From the NCBI GenBank assembly GCA_900472785.1, contig UCJH01000032.1, positions 1 through 64,000 on the forward strand: DNA of 64,000 bases, read 5' to 3'. Below the pieces are notes generated by a model, which saw only the letters and a list, made by a program, of their open reading frames with translations, was not told where the DNA came from and made no database searches. Positions within the stretch are counted from its first letter, which is position 1; every line of letters begins with the position of its first letter. The DNA is from Hyphomicrobiales bacterium (lineage in GTDB: Bacteria > Pseudomonadota > Alphaproteobacteria > Rhizobiales > Rhizobiaceae). Position numbers and translations under genes: made by a program. Below, piece after piece: positions 17,758-27,119 of the stretch.

Positions 17758-18810
17758 TCACTTCTTATCCACGGTGTCGAGAAATTCGGTTATGTACTGA
17801 CCGACTTTTTCGGGCTCTTCCTCGGCGACATAGTGTCCAGTATCGGGCAGAGGTTTGAACTGCGGGGTTTTGATCCTCGCTTTCATAAAGTCGACAAGAA
17901 GGCCATTGCCAATCCCGCCGATACCGAGAGATGGCACATCGATCTTCTCTGGGAATTTTCGGTTATCCTCAAGATCCTGAGGGAACGATTGGTACCAGCC
18001 ATCGCCGGCTCTGATCGCATCCTTGCTATTATAGGCATGCGCGTAGACGGCACGATCGCGTTCCGATAGTGCCTCCTGCTTGAAAAGAAGCGAATCCCAG
18101 AACCACTTCTGGTAAATATGGGCGCGTCCCTCAATCAGTTCAGCCGGCATATCATGCACCTGATGGAATGCGAACCACCAGATGAAGAAGTTTTCACGGA
18201 AGGGAGTAGATGTATCCTTTTCCGGAAGCAGCTTAATGTCGCGCACGTAATCAGGCAGGCCAGCCACATCAAGGTAAGTCGTTGATATGGTCGCTTCGGG
18301 ATACATCGCTGCGAAAGGGTAGGCCATATGAGAGCCGATGTCGTGCCCTACAATGTGGGCTCGGTCGTAACCTAGTTTCTTGATAAGCTCGTAGATGTCA
18401 CGAGCCATATTTTTCTTGTCATAGCCGGATTTGGGTTTGTCCGATGATCCCATGCCGCGGATATCGACTGCAATGACATGATGTTTTTCGGCTAGCTTGG
18501 GCATTATCTGGTGAAACGCCCACCACGTCTGCGGCCATCCCGGCAACAAGACGACCGGCGTGCCCTGGCCCCCTTCGACATAATGTAGGCGGGTCCCGTT
18601 CACCTCTGCAAAACCGTTCTTGAAACCCTTGAGTTCTTTGACGAGAGTTTCGTCGGAGACATCAAAGGCGCTATAAGGATTGCCCTTGTCAGTGGTCTGC
18701 GCAGACGCTCCACCGACCACCAGTGCCACGAGACCCATTGCGAAAGATATCGAAAGAGCGAGGTGGCGTGGTCGGTGCGAGCGACGCAGGAACTTGGAAA
18801 AGTTAGGCAT
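17758..18810 (-). CDS. Exported alpha/beta hydrolase, epoxide hydrolase-like
   Basis: 350 aa with a Sec-type signal peptide (LALSISFAMGLVALVVGGAS, cleavage near ASA-Q). The alpha/beta hydrolase core has an Asp nucleophile in VGHDIGSHMAYPFAAMYP, the epoxide hydrolase/dehalogenase type, and a catalytic His in PDTGHYVAEEEPE. The oxyanion segment reads PGWP where most epoxide hydrolases have HGxP. The start at 18810 has GGAGG upstream and overlaps the SDR stop by 8 bases. Epoxide hydrolase, haloalkane or fluoroacetate dehalogenase and ester hydrolase are all possible. Secretion sets it apart from the cytosolic members. Confidence 0.85.
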   Translation of the reverse strand: MPNFSKFLRRSHRPRHLALSISFAMGLVALVVGGASAQTTDKGNPYSAFDVSDETLVKELKGFKNGFAEVNGTRLHYVEGGQGTPVVLLPGWPQTWWAFHQIMPKLAEKHHVIAVDIRGMGSSDKPKSGYDKKNMARDIYELIKKLGYDRAHIVGHDIGSHMAYPFAAMYPEATISTTYLDVAGLPDYVRDIKLLPEKDTSTPFRENFFIWWFAFHQVHDMPAELIEGRAHIYQKWFWDSLLFKQEALSERDRAVYAHAYNSKDAIRAGDGWYQSFPQDLEDNRKFPEKIDVPSLGIGGIGNGLLVDFMKARIKTPQFKPLPDTGHYVAEEEPEKVGQYITEFLDTVDKK

Positions 18811-19543
18811 TGTATCCTCCATCTACCGTCAATACGGATCCCGTCACGAACCCGGCGTCCGGATTTGCCAGGAAAGACACAGCTCCCGCGATATCAGCGG
18901 GTGTCCCGTAGCGGCCGACAGCTGTCAGGCGTCGATTCATGTCCGCCATTTCGCCCCCGTTTGCAGGGTTCATGTCGGTATCGGTTGGTCCCGGCTGCAC
19001 AACGTTGACCGTAATGCCCTGTGGGCCTAATTCGCGAGCAAGATGACGGGTCAAAGCCAATAGAGCAGATTTCGTCATCGAATATGCAGCCAGGCCTGGG
19101 AAGGGAGCGCGTTCAGCTGCGTTAGAACCGATGGAGATGATCCGCCCGCCTTCACCCAGGTGTGGGATTGCAGCCTGAATGGCGACCATAGTCGCGCGGA
19201 CGTTGACGCTTAAAAGGGCGTCGATGTCTTCGAGACTGAGGTCCACGAAGTTGCCCATTCGCGCGGTTCCAACGCTGTTAACAAGAATATTCAGTCCGCC
19301 CAGCGATCTGACTACTTCTTCGACAGAATTTTTGACCGCGACGGGATCGGCGCTATCAGCCTTGATGGCGATAGCCCTCCGTCCAATCTTCTCAATGGAC
19401 CTGACGACCTCGGCGGCACGATCGGGAGAATTGGCGTAAGTGATCGCCACATCCGCCCCTTGCTGCGCTAGTCCAAGGGCAATACCCGCGCCAATTCCCC
19501 GTGACCCGCCGGTGACGAGTGCGCGCTTTCCATCCAACTTCAT
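18803..19543 (-). CDS. Short-chain dehydrogenase/reductase (FabG-like)
   Basis: 246-aa SDR: TGGSRGIG, VNSVG in place of the common NNAG, Ser in ISIGSN, YSMTK catalytic pair and FVTGSVLTVDGGYNA end. It probably reduces a ketone or oxidises an alcohol with NAD(P)(H) in the cytosol. A ribosome site (AAAGGAT) precedes the ATG. It is the first gene of the SDR, epoxide hydrolase-like and MFS run. An inverted repeat 65-90 bases upstream is a candidate operator. Confidence 0.9.
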   Translation of the reverse strand: MKLDGKRALVTGGSRGIGAGIALGLAQQGADVAITYANSPDRAAEVVRSIEKIGRRAIAIKADSADPVAVKNSVEEVVRSLGGLNILVNSVGTARMGNFVDLSLEDIDALLSVNVRATMVAIQAAIPHLGEGGRIISIGSNAAERAPFPGLAAYSMTKSALLALTRHLARELGPQGITVNVVQPGPTDTDMNPANGGEMADMNRRLTAVGRYGTPADIAGAVSFLANPDAGFVTGSVLTVDGGYNA

Positions 19544-19607
19544 AGACTTATCCTTTCTGTGGTGATCGTTATATAAATCGAATACCTGATCTATCGTCTA
19601 TGTCAAC

Positions 19608-19633
19608 ATTTATGTATCGATCGACACATAAAT
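19608..19633. promoter_or_regulatory. Inverted repeat upstream of the SDR operon
   Basis: Perfect 8-bp arms, ATTTATGT and ACATAAAT, separated by 10 bases. It lies 65-90 bases before the SDR start in an AT-rich stretch, where a TetR- or MarR-type operator would be expected. The regulator is not adjacent. Confidence 0.45.
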
Positions 19634-19840
19634 AGGTCCGTTTTCGTTCGGGGAGCTTCCGCACAGTTCCTGCAACAACGGGATGCCGGCCGTACCAACC
19701 GTCGACAGACCATATGACTAGCCACGCTGTGAGGTCGCGCAATCCGCAGTCCGAGTAGGCATTGCTCTGCGAGGCGAAATGTTAGGCTCGGCGGTCATCC
19801 ATTGCCTAACGCTCCTAAGTCTATCATTGCATACGGCTTG

Positions 19841-19875
19841 AAAAAGCGCCTCGCAGGAAAAAACCCCAAGGCGCT
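19841..19875 (-). terminator. Rho-independent terminator of the pao operon
   Basis: On the minus strand, a stem with arms AGCGCCT and AGGCGCT is followed by TTTT, just after the molybdenum subunit stop at 19881. The loop is long (17 bases) and contains a T-run. Confidence 0.65.
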
Positions 19876-19880
19876 CGCAT

Positions 19881-22253
19881 TCAAACCATAAGCTTATCGA
19901 GCGTGATCGGGAGGTCACGTACCCGCTTACCGGTGGCGTCGTAGACGGCATTCGCCAACGCCGCCGATGCGCCGTTCATTGAGATTTCCCCAACGCCTCG
20001 TGCCCCGGTTGGCGCGTGTGGATCCGGGATGTCGGTCCAGGCAACGTCGATCAATGGGACGTCAAGATGCACGGGCATGTGATATTCCGCCATGCTAGCG
20101 TTGATTATGCGTCCCGTGCGCTCGTCAAATTGTGTTTCTTCCATCATCGCAAGGCCGAGCGACATTATGATCCCGCCTCGGAACTGGCTTGCCGCCGTTT
20201 TGGCGTTGAGAATTTTGCCGCAGTCATACACACCGGTTACGCGTGAAACGCGCAGTTCCCTAGTGTCGGCGTTTACGCGAGCTTCACAAAACACCGCGCC
20301 GTAGCTGTGCATCGACCAAGTCTCAGCTGCTGTCGGCGTTGCTGCGTCAGCCTCTATTGTGATCGCTTGCAGGCCTGCGCGCGCGAGGAGTTCCTTATAC
20401 CCGATGTGCACCGAAGGGCGTTCGGTGAGAGCGATGCCCGCGCGGACCGTTGTAAGACCAGTCGATGAGAGACCCGCCCATGGCGTACCTTGAGGCGCGA
20501 TCTTTGCAAGCTCAGCTATCATTGCCGTATTAGCTGCCAAGATCGTGGCGCCTATCGATGCCGTCTGTTGCGACCCTCCGGCCGGATGTGAGCCCGGGAG
20601 TAGGCTGTCGCCGTAGCGTACCTCGACATCTTCGAAGTCGATACCGAACCTTTTAGCAGCGATGATTGCTGTCGTGGTTGCCGCGCCGACGCCTTGCTCA
20701 TGGGCTGCCAGCTCGACAAGCAGTTTCCCGTCGGCGGTGATCGTAACGCGCGCCGCGCCGCCCGGGAAATGGTAGTGCGGATAGTATGCGCTGGCCACGC
20801 CGGTACCAACCAGCCACTCGCCTTCCCTGCGGCCGAGCCGCTGCCCTTTCCTCGGTATCCAGCCGAACCGCTCTGCGCCCATCTGGTAGGCTTGAACCAG
20901 ACCACGTTGTGAGAAACGTTTGCCATTCGTTGGATCGACATCCGGCTCGTTGCGCAGTCGTAATTCAATCGGATCAATTGTGAGCTTCTCTGCCAGCTCG
21001 TCCATAGCCGTTTCGAGAGCATAGGTGCCGACTGCTGAGCCAGGTGCGCGCATGAAGGTGTTGGACAACATATCCATGTGGGCAGCCCGAACTTCAATCC
21101 TGGCGGTCTCCGAACTATACAGTCGTTGTGTCGCCTCGATAAAGGGCTCTGTCATCGCATTCTGCTGAATCTTCGGTGTAAACCCCGTATGGATGAGCGC
21201 CTTTAACCGTCCGTCTTTGTCAGCGCCCAGCGCCACCCTTTGCTCAGTCGGAGCACGTCCACCGCACATGCGGAAGACGCCCTCGCGAGTTACGTTCATC
21301 CGCACTGGACGTCCGCTCAGCTTGGCAGCCGCTGCGGCGACGATGTGATACTGCCACAGGGTCTTTCCCCCAAAGCTGCCGCCAACAAATTCGGCGGATA
21401 CATGCACCTGCGCCGGCTCAATGCCAAACACCTTGGCAATTGTTGCAGCGGTTAGCGACAGACCTTGATTGCAGTCGTACATACGCAGGGTTTTGCCCTG
21501 CCATGCGACTGTCACGGCATGTGGCTCGATCTGATTATGGTTATGACGGGGACTAGAAAAAGAAACATCGATTTTGACGGGCGCTGCTTCCAGAGCTGCA
21601 TCTGCGTCCCCGCGGACGGTCTGAAGTTTCTCGCCGCCGAATGTCGCGACTGTTTCCAACTGCTTTGCTTCGGAAAAACGCGTGACTGATGTTTTGGCTT
21701 GATAGGTTATTTGGATCAAGCGGGCGGCTCGGTCAGCTTGCTCCTGCGTTTCAGCCAAGACTACCGCGATCGGCTGTCCATTCCAAAAAACTTCAGCGTC
21801 CTGCATGACCGGGTGGGAACTGCCCGATGCACCAGTGGGCGTAGCAAGAAAAGGCTCCGGCGCCCCCATCCTAGGCGCATTGAGGTGTGTCATGACCAAC
21901 ACAACGCCTGGCGAGGTCTCCGCATCACGGGAGTCGATTTCGCTGATTGAGCCGCGCGCTATCGTGCTGAACACGAGCGCGGCGTAGGTCATGTCTTTTA
22001 AGTGATGCTCAGCCGCGTACCGTGCACCGCCCTTAACCTTCAGTGGACCGTCCCTGCGCGAACGTGGTGTGCCCAATTGGCCAGGTCGTTCGATAAGGGG
22101 GTCAAGTACGGTCTTCGGCACAGTGCTGTGCGACGTTGTCGGAGCTGCCGACAATGGTTTAGTGGCGATCGCGCCAAGCACGATAGCGCCTCCAGCCAGC
22201 GCCTCCCGCCGCGTGATCGATGACCCTTTTCCTAAGTTCTTCGAGTCAGTCAT
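19881..22253 (-). CDS. Molybdenum hydroxylase large subunit (PaoC-like)
   Basis: 790-aa molybdopterin-binding subunit of a xanthine oxidase family enzyme. It shows the first-domain start GPLKVKGGARYAAE, cofactor segments EFVGGSFGGKT and MRAPGS, and the catalytic base Glu756 in GARGVGEIS. Together with the FAD and [2Fe-2S] subunits it resembles the three-subunit aldehyde oxidoreductase PaoABC. The N-terminus has a twin-arginine pattern (TRREALAGGAIVLGAIATKP), so the folded complex may be exported. It overlaps the FAD gene by ATGA. The substrate is probably an aldehyde or N-heteroaromatic. No XdhC- or PaoD-type maturation gene is adjacent. Confidence 0.9.
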   Translation of the reverse strand: MTDSKNLGKGSSITRREALAGGAIVLGAIATKPLSAAPTTSHSTVPKTVLDPLIERPGQLGTPRSRRDGPLKVKGGARYAAEHHLKDMTYAALVFSTIARGSISEIDSRDAETSPGVVLVMTHLNAPRMGAPEPFLATPTGASGSSHPVMQDAEVFWNGQPIAVVLAETQEQADRAARLIQITYQAKTSVTRFSEAKQLETVATFGGEKLQTVRGDADAALEAAPVKIDVSFSSPRHNHNQIEPHAVTVAWQGKTLRMYDCNQGLSLTAATIAKVFGIEPAQVHVSAEFVGGSFGGKTLWQYHIVAAAAAKLSGRPVRMNVTREGVFRMCGGRAPTEQRVALGADKDGRLKALIHTGFTPKIQQNAMTEPFIEATQRLYSSETARIEVRAAHMDMLSNTFMRAPGSAVGTYALETAMDELAEKLTIDPIELRLRNEPDVDPTNGKRFSQRGLVQAYQMGAERFGWIPRKGQRLGRREGEWLVGTGVASAYYPHYHFPGGAARVTITADGKLLVELAAHEQGVGAATTTAIIAAKRFGIDFEDVEVRYGDSLLPGSHPAGGSQQTASIGATILAANTAMIAELAKIAPQGTPWAGLSSTGLTTVRAGIALTERPSVHIGYKELLARAGLQAITIEADAATPTAAETWSMHSYGAVFCEARVNADTRELRVSRVTGVYDCGKILNAKTAASQFRGGIIMSLGLAMMEETQFDERTGRIINASMAEYHMPVHLDVPLIDVAWTDIPDPHAPTGARGVGEISMNGASAALANAVYDATGKRVRDLPITLDKLMV

Positions 22254-23236
22254 GCCTGCTCCTCCGCCAATGTGCGGAGAACCGCTGCAATCGTTCGCGC
22301 CGCGAGCTCCGGTTTGAAAGCATTATCTCTTTGCGTTTGAGCCGCGCGCAATTCAGCGCGAGCCGCTGCCAAGAATGTGTCGTAAGTGGCCGGCTGTCCC
22401 ACTAGCGCTCTCTCGGCGATAAGCGCACGCCACGGCTTATGGGCAACGCCACCCAACGCGAGACGGACATCGGTTACTCGATTGTCGTCGACGTGAAGTG
22501 CTGCAGCAACTGATATCAGCGCGAAGGCGTAGCTCGCCCGATCGCGCACCTTTCGGTAAGCCGAGCGTCGCGCCAGTGCAAGTGGAGGAAGCTCGATCGC
22601 TGTTATCAGTTCACCTGGGTCAAGGGCCGTCTCGATTTGAGGTGTGTCACCCGGATCTCGATGTAGCTCAGCCAGCTTAATGCTCCGACTGCCCCCATTG
22701 GCAGCCAGATGAACGATCGCGTCGAATGCAACGAGCGGAATGCACATGTCGGAAGGATGCGTTGCGATGCAATGAGAAGACGTTCCAAGCACTGCGTGGT
22801 AACGATTGAAGCCCCCGATCGCATCACAGCCTTGTCCTGGATCGCGTTTGTTGCACCGTGCGCCGTTCACGTCATAAAAGTAGCGACAGCGAGTGCGTTG
22901 CAAGATATTACCCCCCACTGTCGCCATATTGCGGATTTGCGCTGAGGCACCGGCGAGTATAGCGCGCGACAAAGCTGGATAGCGATTGCGCACAAGCCGA
23001 TGCTCGGCGACGGCAGCGTTGCTGGCTGCCGCACCAATAAGAAGACCACCCTCGGCAGTTTCGACGATCGTTTGAGAAAGCCCCGTCACATCGACGAGGG
23101 CAGAAGGGCGCTCGATGCCCTCCCGCATCAAATCGACAAGATTGGTACCGCCCCCGAGGAACTTTGCCCTTGAAGGGGCCCCGGCAATAACCGCTGCCTC
23201 GGGATTATGCGCCCGCTCATAAGTGAAAAGCTCCAT
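22250..23236 (-). CDS. Molybdenum hydroxylase FAD subunit (PaoB-like)
   Basis: 328-aa FAD subunit. The flavin-binding loops FLGGGTNLVDLM and ATVGGNILQRTRC are clear, with the CO dehydrogenase flavoprotein C-terminal domain after about residue 220. An insert with four cysteines (Cys117, Cys128, Cys137, Cys156 in CRYFYDVNGARCNKRDPGQGC and SHC) matches the extra [4Fe-4S] site of PaoB. It moves electrons from the Fe-S centres to an acceptor. Start and stop overlap both neighbours by ATGA, so the three subunits are translationally coupled. Confidence 0.92.
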   Translation of the reverse strand: MELFTYERAHNPEAAVIAGAPSRAKFLGGGTNLVDLMREGIERPSALVDVTGLSQTIVETAEGGLLIGAAASNAAVAEHRLVRNRYPALSRAILAGASAQIRNMATVGGNILQRTRCRYFYDVNGARCNKRDPGQGCDAIGGFNRYHAVLGTSSHCIATHPSDMCIPLVAFDAIVHLAANGGSRSIKLAELHRDPGDTPQIETALDPGELITAIELPPLALARRSAYRKVRDRASYAFALISVAAALHVDDNRVTDVRLALGGVAHKPWRALIAERALVGQPATYDTFLAAARAELRAAQTQRDNAFKPELAARTIAAVLRTLAEEQA

Positions 23237-23736
23237 CAGAGCGTCCCCCTGACATAACTGCTAATTGCCTCGATGATGCCGTTGTTCGCGCCGCAACGAC
23301 AGATGTTGCCACTCATTCGCTCGCGGATTTCTTCGTTAGACGCTTCCGGAACATCCTCGAGACGCGGAGTGACATGGCTAGGAGCACCACGTTGCATTTC
23401 TCCTCGTAGCGCGATACCGCTCATTATCTGGCCAGGCGTGCAGTAACCGCACTGAAAACCGTCCGTCTCGATGAAGGCTGCCTGTAGTGGGTGCAGACTA
23501 TCCACCTCCGAGATAGCCTCGATAGTTGTTATATCGTGGCCGTCGCACTGCACGGCGAGTGACAAGCATGAAAGCTTGCGCTGACCGTCGATGAGAACAG
23601 TGCAGGCGCCACACGCACCTTGGTTACAGCCTTTTTTGGTCCCGGTAAGATCGAGACGCTCACGGAGTAGATCGAGCAGAGAAACTCGAGGATCGGCCGG
23701 AGCGGCAACGTCATGCCCATTGATGATTATTGGCAT
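23236..23736 (-). CDS. Molybdenum hydroxylase [2Fe-2S] subunit (PaoA-like)
   Basis: 166-aa small subunit with two [2Fe-2S] clusters: the plant-ferredoxin type (Cys37, Cys42, Cys45, Cys57 in GCNQGACGACTVLIDG) and the helical C-terminal type (Cys96, Cys99 in CGYC, Cys146, Cys148 in CRC). It relays electrons from molybdenum to FAD. AGGAG precedes the ATG at 23736. Unlike E. coli PaoA there is no N-terminal signal here; the twin-arginine pattern is on the large subunit instead. Confidence 0.92.
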   Translation of the reverse strand: MPIIINGHDVAAPADPRVSLLDLLRERLDLTGTKKGCNQGACGACTVLIDGQRKLSCLSLAVQCDGHDITTIEAISEVDSLHPLQAAFIETDGFQCGYCTPGQIMSGIALRGEMQRGAPSHVTPRLEDVPEASNEEIRERMSGNICRCGANNGIIEAISSYVRGTL

Positions 23737-23915
23737 TTCAATCTCCTGTGATCTTTCAATTCGGGGCAAGCTGAAGTCTTAGCTGGAGAGAAAGAGCCTT
23801 AGAATCCGAAGGCGTGCGTTAAGTATCAACGGCTTCACGTTGACTAGTAAGCGAAATCAAAAAGCTGAAGATTTATCAGGATAAAGACCAGCTTTTCAGG
23901 AATGAGGCGTACTAC

Positions 23916-24314
23916 TCAACTGCGTGGTCGGAGTTGCTTAGCGACCGCAGCGGAGTCCAGCAAAAACCACATGTCGACGAATTGGCCATCCCGGATGCGG
24001 TATGACGCGAATTCCATAACGTCGAGCGTTGCTCCTGTCGGATTGTATCCGAGGAACGGCTTGATCGGGGTCCCATAGTCGCGCAGCCGCACCGCCACCC
24101 GATCTTCCTCCGCAAATAGATCTTGGATCGTCCATGTCCAATCCGGCGCTATTTCTGAAAAGCTTTGAAGCGAAGCGATTACATCTTCGCGCGTTCGAGC
24201 AACTCCGTTGATGTGGACTTTTTGAGCAACAAGTTCCTCAACGATATCGAACCTTTGACAATTAATGGCCTCAATGTACCGCCTGTACATCTCTTTTAGA
24301 TCTTGACTGGACAT
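23916..24314 (-). CDS. SnoaL-like polyketide cyclase family protein
   Basis: 132 aa in the NTF2-like/SnoaL fold: MSSQDLKEMYRRYIEAINCQ at the start, DWTWTIQDLFAEEDRVAVRL in the middle and a strand reading FASYRIRDGQFVDMWFLLDS near the end. Such proteins are small cyclases, isomerases or binding proteins that act on diverse metabolites. The ATG at 24314 follows AAGGGAT; the longer frame has no ribosome site. It lies 180 bases upstream of the paoABC genes on the same strand, so it may share their promoter region. Confidence 0.8.
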   Translation of the reverse strand: MSSQDLKEMYRRYIEAINCQRFDIVEELVAQKVHINGVARTREDVIASLQSFSEIAPDWTWTIQDLFAEEDRVAVRLRDYGTPIKPFLGYNPTGATLDVMEFASYRIRDGQFVDMWFLLDSAAVAKQLRPRS

Positions 24315-24913
24315 TTCGATCCCTTTGAACATTGATACTCGAGCATCAAGGGTGCCGTATTGCTGGGTTTCATTACAGCATCGCGATCGCTTCACTGGAA
24401 CATTGACAGGGAAATTGCGTGCTTTGTCTTACGTATCTGCGATGGGCCTGGTGTATATTACTGGGCCACTGACGCGAAGCCGCACGTTGGCGCCCTCGAG
24501 CTGCAAATCGTGAAAGTCTGTCTCCTCATCATCCACTCCTGGAAACGCCACCTGCACTCCCTGCTGTCACGGACAGTTCGCCGAAACAGTCTTCAAAAGT
24601 AGGCTTGGACCACCAAGTAAGCGGTTCGAGACTACCCTCCTCATTGGCTAGCTCTGCACATAGGACACCTTTGTGACTAGACAACACTTAATCATGCCAA
24701 GTCAATTAAATTTTGTCCAAACGTATGGGGGCTGATTGTCTTACGTCGGGCCAATTTTCATTATAGCAATCTTTTTGGCCCCCCCCACCGGCCGTTTGAT
24801 CGAACCCGAGCCACTGCCGACGGTGAGGAAGCATTCCTTCTGCAACCAAAGGTTCTAAACATAAACTAACGTGTTCTAGTGCCCTGCTGCAGTGAGATGG
24901 ACCGCGGAACTGA
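24315..24913. other. Intergenic region, no gene called
   Basis: About 600 bases between the SnoaL-like gene and the chemoreceptor 3' end. It contains a run of eight C (near 24779) and an AGACAA box at 24679 (GACTAGACAA, also found before sdaA) but no credible gene. The promoter of the SnoaL-like gene should lie at its left end. Confidence 0.35.
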
Positions 24914-24940
24914 CGTCCGCGCAGGCATTACGCGCGGACG
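24914..24940 (-). terminator. Strong hairpin after the chemoreceptor gene
   Basis: Nine-bp GC-rich arms (CGTCCGCGC and GCGCGGACG) with a 9-base loop, 14 bases after the stop codon. No T-run follows on the minus strand, so termination may need Rho. Confidence 0.5.
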
Positions 24941-24953
24941 CAAGATGTGGGTG

Positions 24954-26777
24954 TCAAGCCGCGGCTCTTGCCAATGGCATGCTTGTCGTGACTTGTGCAT
25001 GCAACTGAAAGCGCGACAGTAGGTCCTGCAACTGGATGTTCTGCTCGGCCAGCATCCGACTGGCTGCGGTCGTTTCCTCTACCATAGCGGCGTTTTTCTG
25101 TGTCATCTGGTCCATATGATTGACCGACGCGTTAATCTCCTGAAGTCCTGTGGCCTGCTCACGCGCCGCGGTGGCGATCGTATCAACATGCGCGTCAACT
25201 CGTTCCACGAGGATCGCAATTTCGACTAGAGCATCGCCGGTTGACCGCACCAGCGCGACGCCATTTTGCACGTCAAGCGCCGAGTTACTGATCAAACCCT
25301 TGATCTCCTTCGCTGCTGTAGCTGAGCGCTGCGCTAGTTCGCGAACCTCTTGCGCAACCACTGCGAAACCTCGACCTGCCTCTCCAGCGCGCGCCGCTTC
25401 GACACCAGCGTTAAGAGCGAGCAAATTTGTCTGGAAGGCTATTTCATCGATGACGTTGGTTATTTGATTGACGCGATTGGATCCCTGTTCAATACGACCC
25501 ATTGCGTCAATGGCGTTGCGAACGATTTCTCCTGACCGCCGGGCGCTAGCCTTCGTCTCGCTGACCATAGCACGAGCTTCAGAGGCGCGTTCGGATGCGG
25601 TGCGCACCGTGGCAGTGATCTCATCGAGGGCGGCTGCGGTCTGTTCGAGCGCGGCCGCCTGTTGCTCGGTTCGCTTAGAGAGGTCGCTGGCGGCGGTCGA
25701 GATACTGAACGAGTTGTCACGCACGACCAAGCTACTTTCCGTGATTGCTATGACAGCCTCACGCAGCGATGATACTGATGCGTTGAAATCCTGCTGGAGC
25801 TTGCTGTAGTCTTCACCCATATCCTGAAGTGAGAGCACAAGGTTGCCAGATGAAAGGCGCTCTAGTGCAGTGCCGAAAACGGTTATTGCATGTTCGTGTC
25901 TCTCAGCAGTTTTTAGCATCGCGTGCTCATTGGTCGTACGCTCCTCTAGGATTATCCGCTGCTGCTCAACTTCTCGTTGTTGCAATGCTGCGCGTTCTTC
26001 GACGCTGTTGCGGAGTACCGATAACGCGTTTGCCATGTCGCCGATCTCATTCTTTTGTCCGGCGCAGGGAACTTCGACGAGAGTTTGTCCACGCGCGATT
26101 GCTTGAAGAGCAAACCGTATCTTTGCCAGCGGGCTGGTGACGCTCTTTACGGCTATCCATGCGCCTCCGATCAAAGCTGCTGCTCCAACTCCGAAAATCA
26201 CCGCGAATTTGATGGCGTCCCGGCGAACGATTGCCTTTAGGTCATCGACGTAAACCCCGGTCCCAATAACCCAACTCCAAGGTTCAAAGCCGGCGACATG
26301 AGAGTATTTCTCGACTGGCTCCTCAAAGCCCGGTTTTGGCCAATGATAATCTACAAAGCCTTTTCCTTGATCTCTCACCGTAGCGACGAATTCCAGAAAC
26401 AAGAATTTGCCAGACGCATCTTTGTCGTTGCTGAGGTCCTTACCGTTAAGGTCCGGCTTTATAGGGTTCATCACCATGCGGGGCGTCATGTCATTGATCC
26501 AGAAGTATCCGGCTCCACCCCCATACCGGATATTCGCTATAGTAGCCTTGGCTTCGCTCTGAGCCGCTTCCCGGCTCATAACGCCGCTGTTCTCAAGCGC
26601 ATGGTATTTTTTTACGACCGACAAAGCGATATCGTTGATTTGTGCGAGCCCGGCTTTCCGTTCGTTTTGCAGTGAGTTGTGGCTTTCAAGCAAACTCATG
26701 ATCATAGATATCGCCAGCACAAGGAGTGCCAACGCGACGAGACAGTAAAGGCGGGCAGTAATCGTCAAACGCTGCAT
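24954..26777 (-). CDS. Methyl-accepting chemotaxis protein with single Cache domain
   Basis: 607-aa chemoreceptor. TM1 is near residues 8-28. A periplasmic sCache_2 domain follows ([20 protein letters not shown], then [14 protein letters not shown] and GYHWPKP-like [10 protein letters not shown]). TM2 is near 188-210, then HAMP and the signalling hairpin, whose tip reads [20 protein letters not shown], then [21 protein letters not shown]. sCache_2 receptors often sense small organic acids. The promoter region holds AGACAA boxes like those of the glycine island, so it may sense the same nutrient. No CheB/CheR-binding pentapeptide is seen at the C-terminus. Confidence 0.93.
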   Translation of the reverse strand: MQRLTITARLYCLVALALLVLAISMIMSLLESHNSLQNERKAGLAQINDIALSVVKKYHALENSGVMSREAAQSEAKATIANIRYGGGAGYFWINDMTPRMVMNPIKPDLNGKDLSNDKDASGKFLFLEFVATVRDQGKGFVDYHWPKPGFEEPVEKYSHVAGFEPWSWVIGTGVYVDDLKAIVRRDAIKFAVIFGVGAAALIGGAWIAVKSVTSPLAKIRFALQAIARGQTLVEVPCAGQKNEIGDMANALSVLRNSVEERAALQQREVEQQRIILEERTTNEHAMLKTAERHEHAITVFGTALERLSSGNLVLSLQDMGEDYSKLQQDFNASVSSLREAVIAITESSLVVRDNSFSISTAASDLSKRTEQQAAALEQTAAALDEITATVRTASERASEARAMVSETKASARRSGEIVRNAIDAMGRIEQGSNRVNQITNVIDEIAFQTNLLALNAGVEAARAGEAGRGFAVVAQEVRELAQRSATAAKEIKGLISNSALDVQNGVALVRSTGDALVEIAILVERVDAHVDTIATAAREQATGLQEINASVNHMDQMTQKNAAMVEETTAASRMLAEQNIQLQDLLSRFQLHAQVTTSMPLARAAA

Positions 26778-27119
26778 TTAATTCCCCGAAATTTAATAAG
26801 CTTAAAGCGCGCTATAGACATGGATCGAGAGATCGATAAGCGATCGGATGCACTCACGAGTTCCGAGACAAGTCTTCAACGTTTGTGTTTGTCTTATTTT
26901 GTCTCGGATGTTTTAATTAAATGTTGCTAATTGTTGGGTTTTATCTGCTTGTGTCTGGATAACTACGTTCATGGGTGTGACGTTGATGATCACGCAACGG
27001 CAAAAAAGCGCCCTGAAATGAAGTTAAACCTGCGCATTACGGCCGATAACCAGTTCACAAGCAGCGCAGTATGCCGTGTAGATCTCTTCAAGCCTGCCGC
27101 GTTCACGGAGTACCCAACA
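26778..27119. other. Upstream region of the chemoreceptor gene
   Basis: About 340 bases of AT-rich DNA between the M20 hydrolase stop and the receptor start. It holds a large inverted repeat (26862-26908) and no credible gene. Confidence 0.5.
26862..26908. promoter_or_regulatory. Inverted AGACAA boxes upstream of the chemoreceptor
   Basis: Perfect 10-bp arms TCCGAGACAA (26862-26871) and TTGTCTCGGA (26899-26908), spacer 27, with another TTGTCTT in between. On the gene's strand it reads GAGACAAAATAAGACAAA. The GAGACAAAATA core also occurs upstream of the dienelactone hydrolase gene. It is probably the same regulator's site. Confidence 0.5.
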
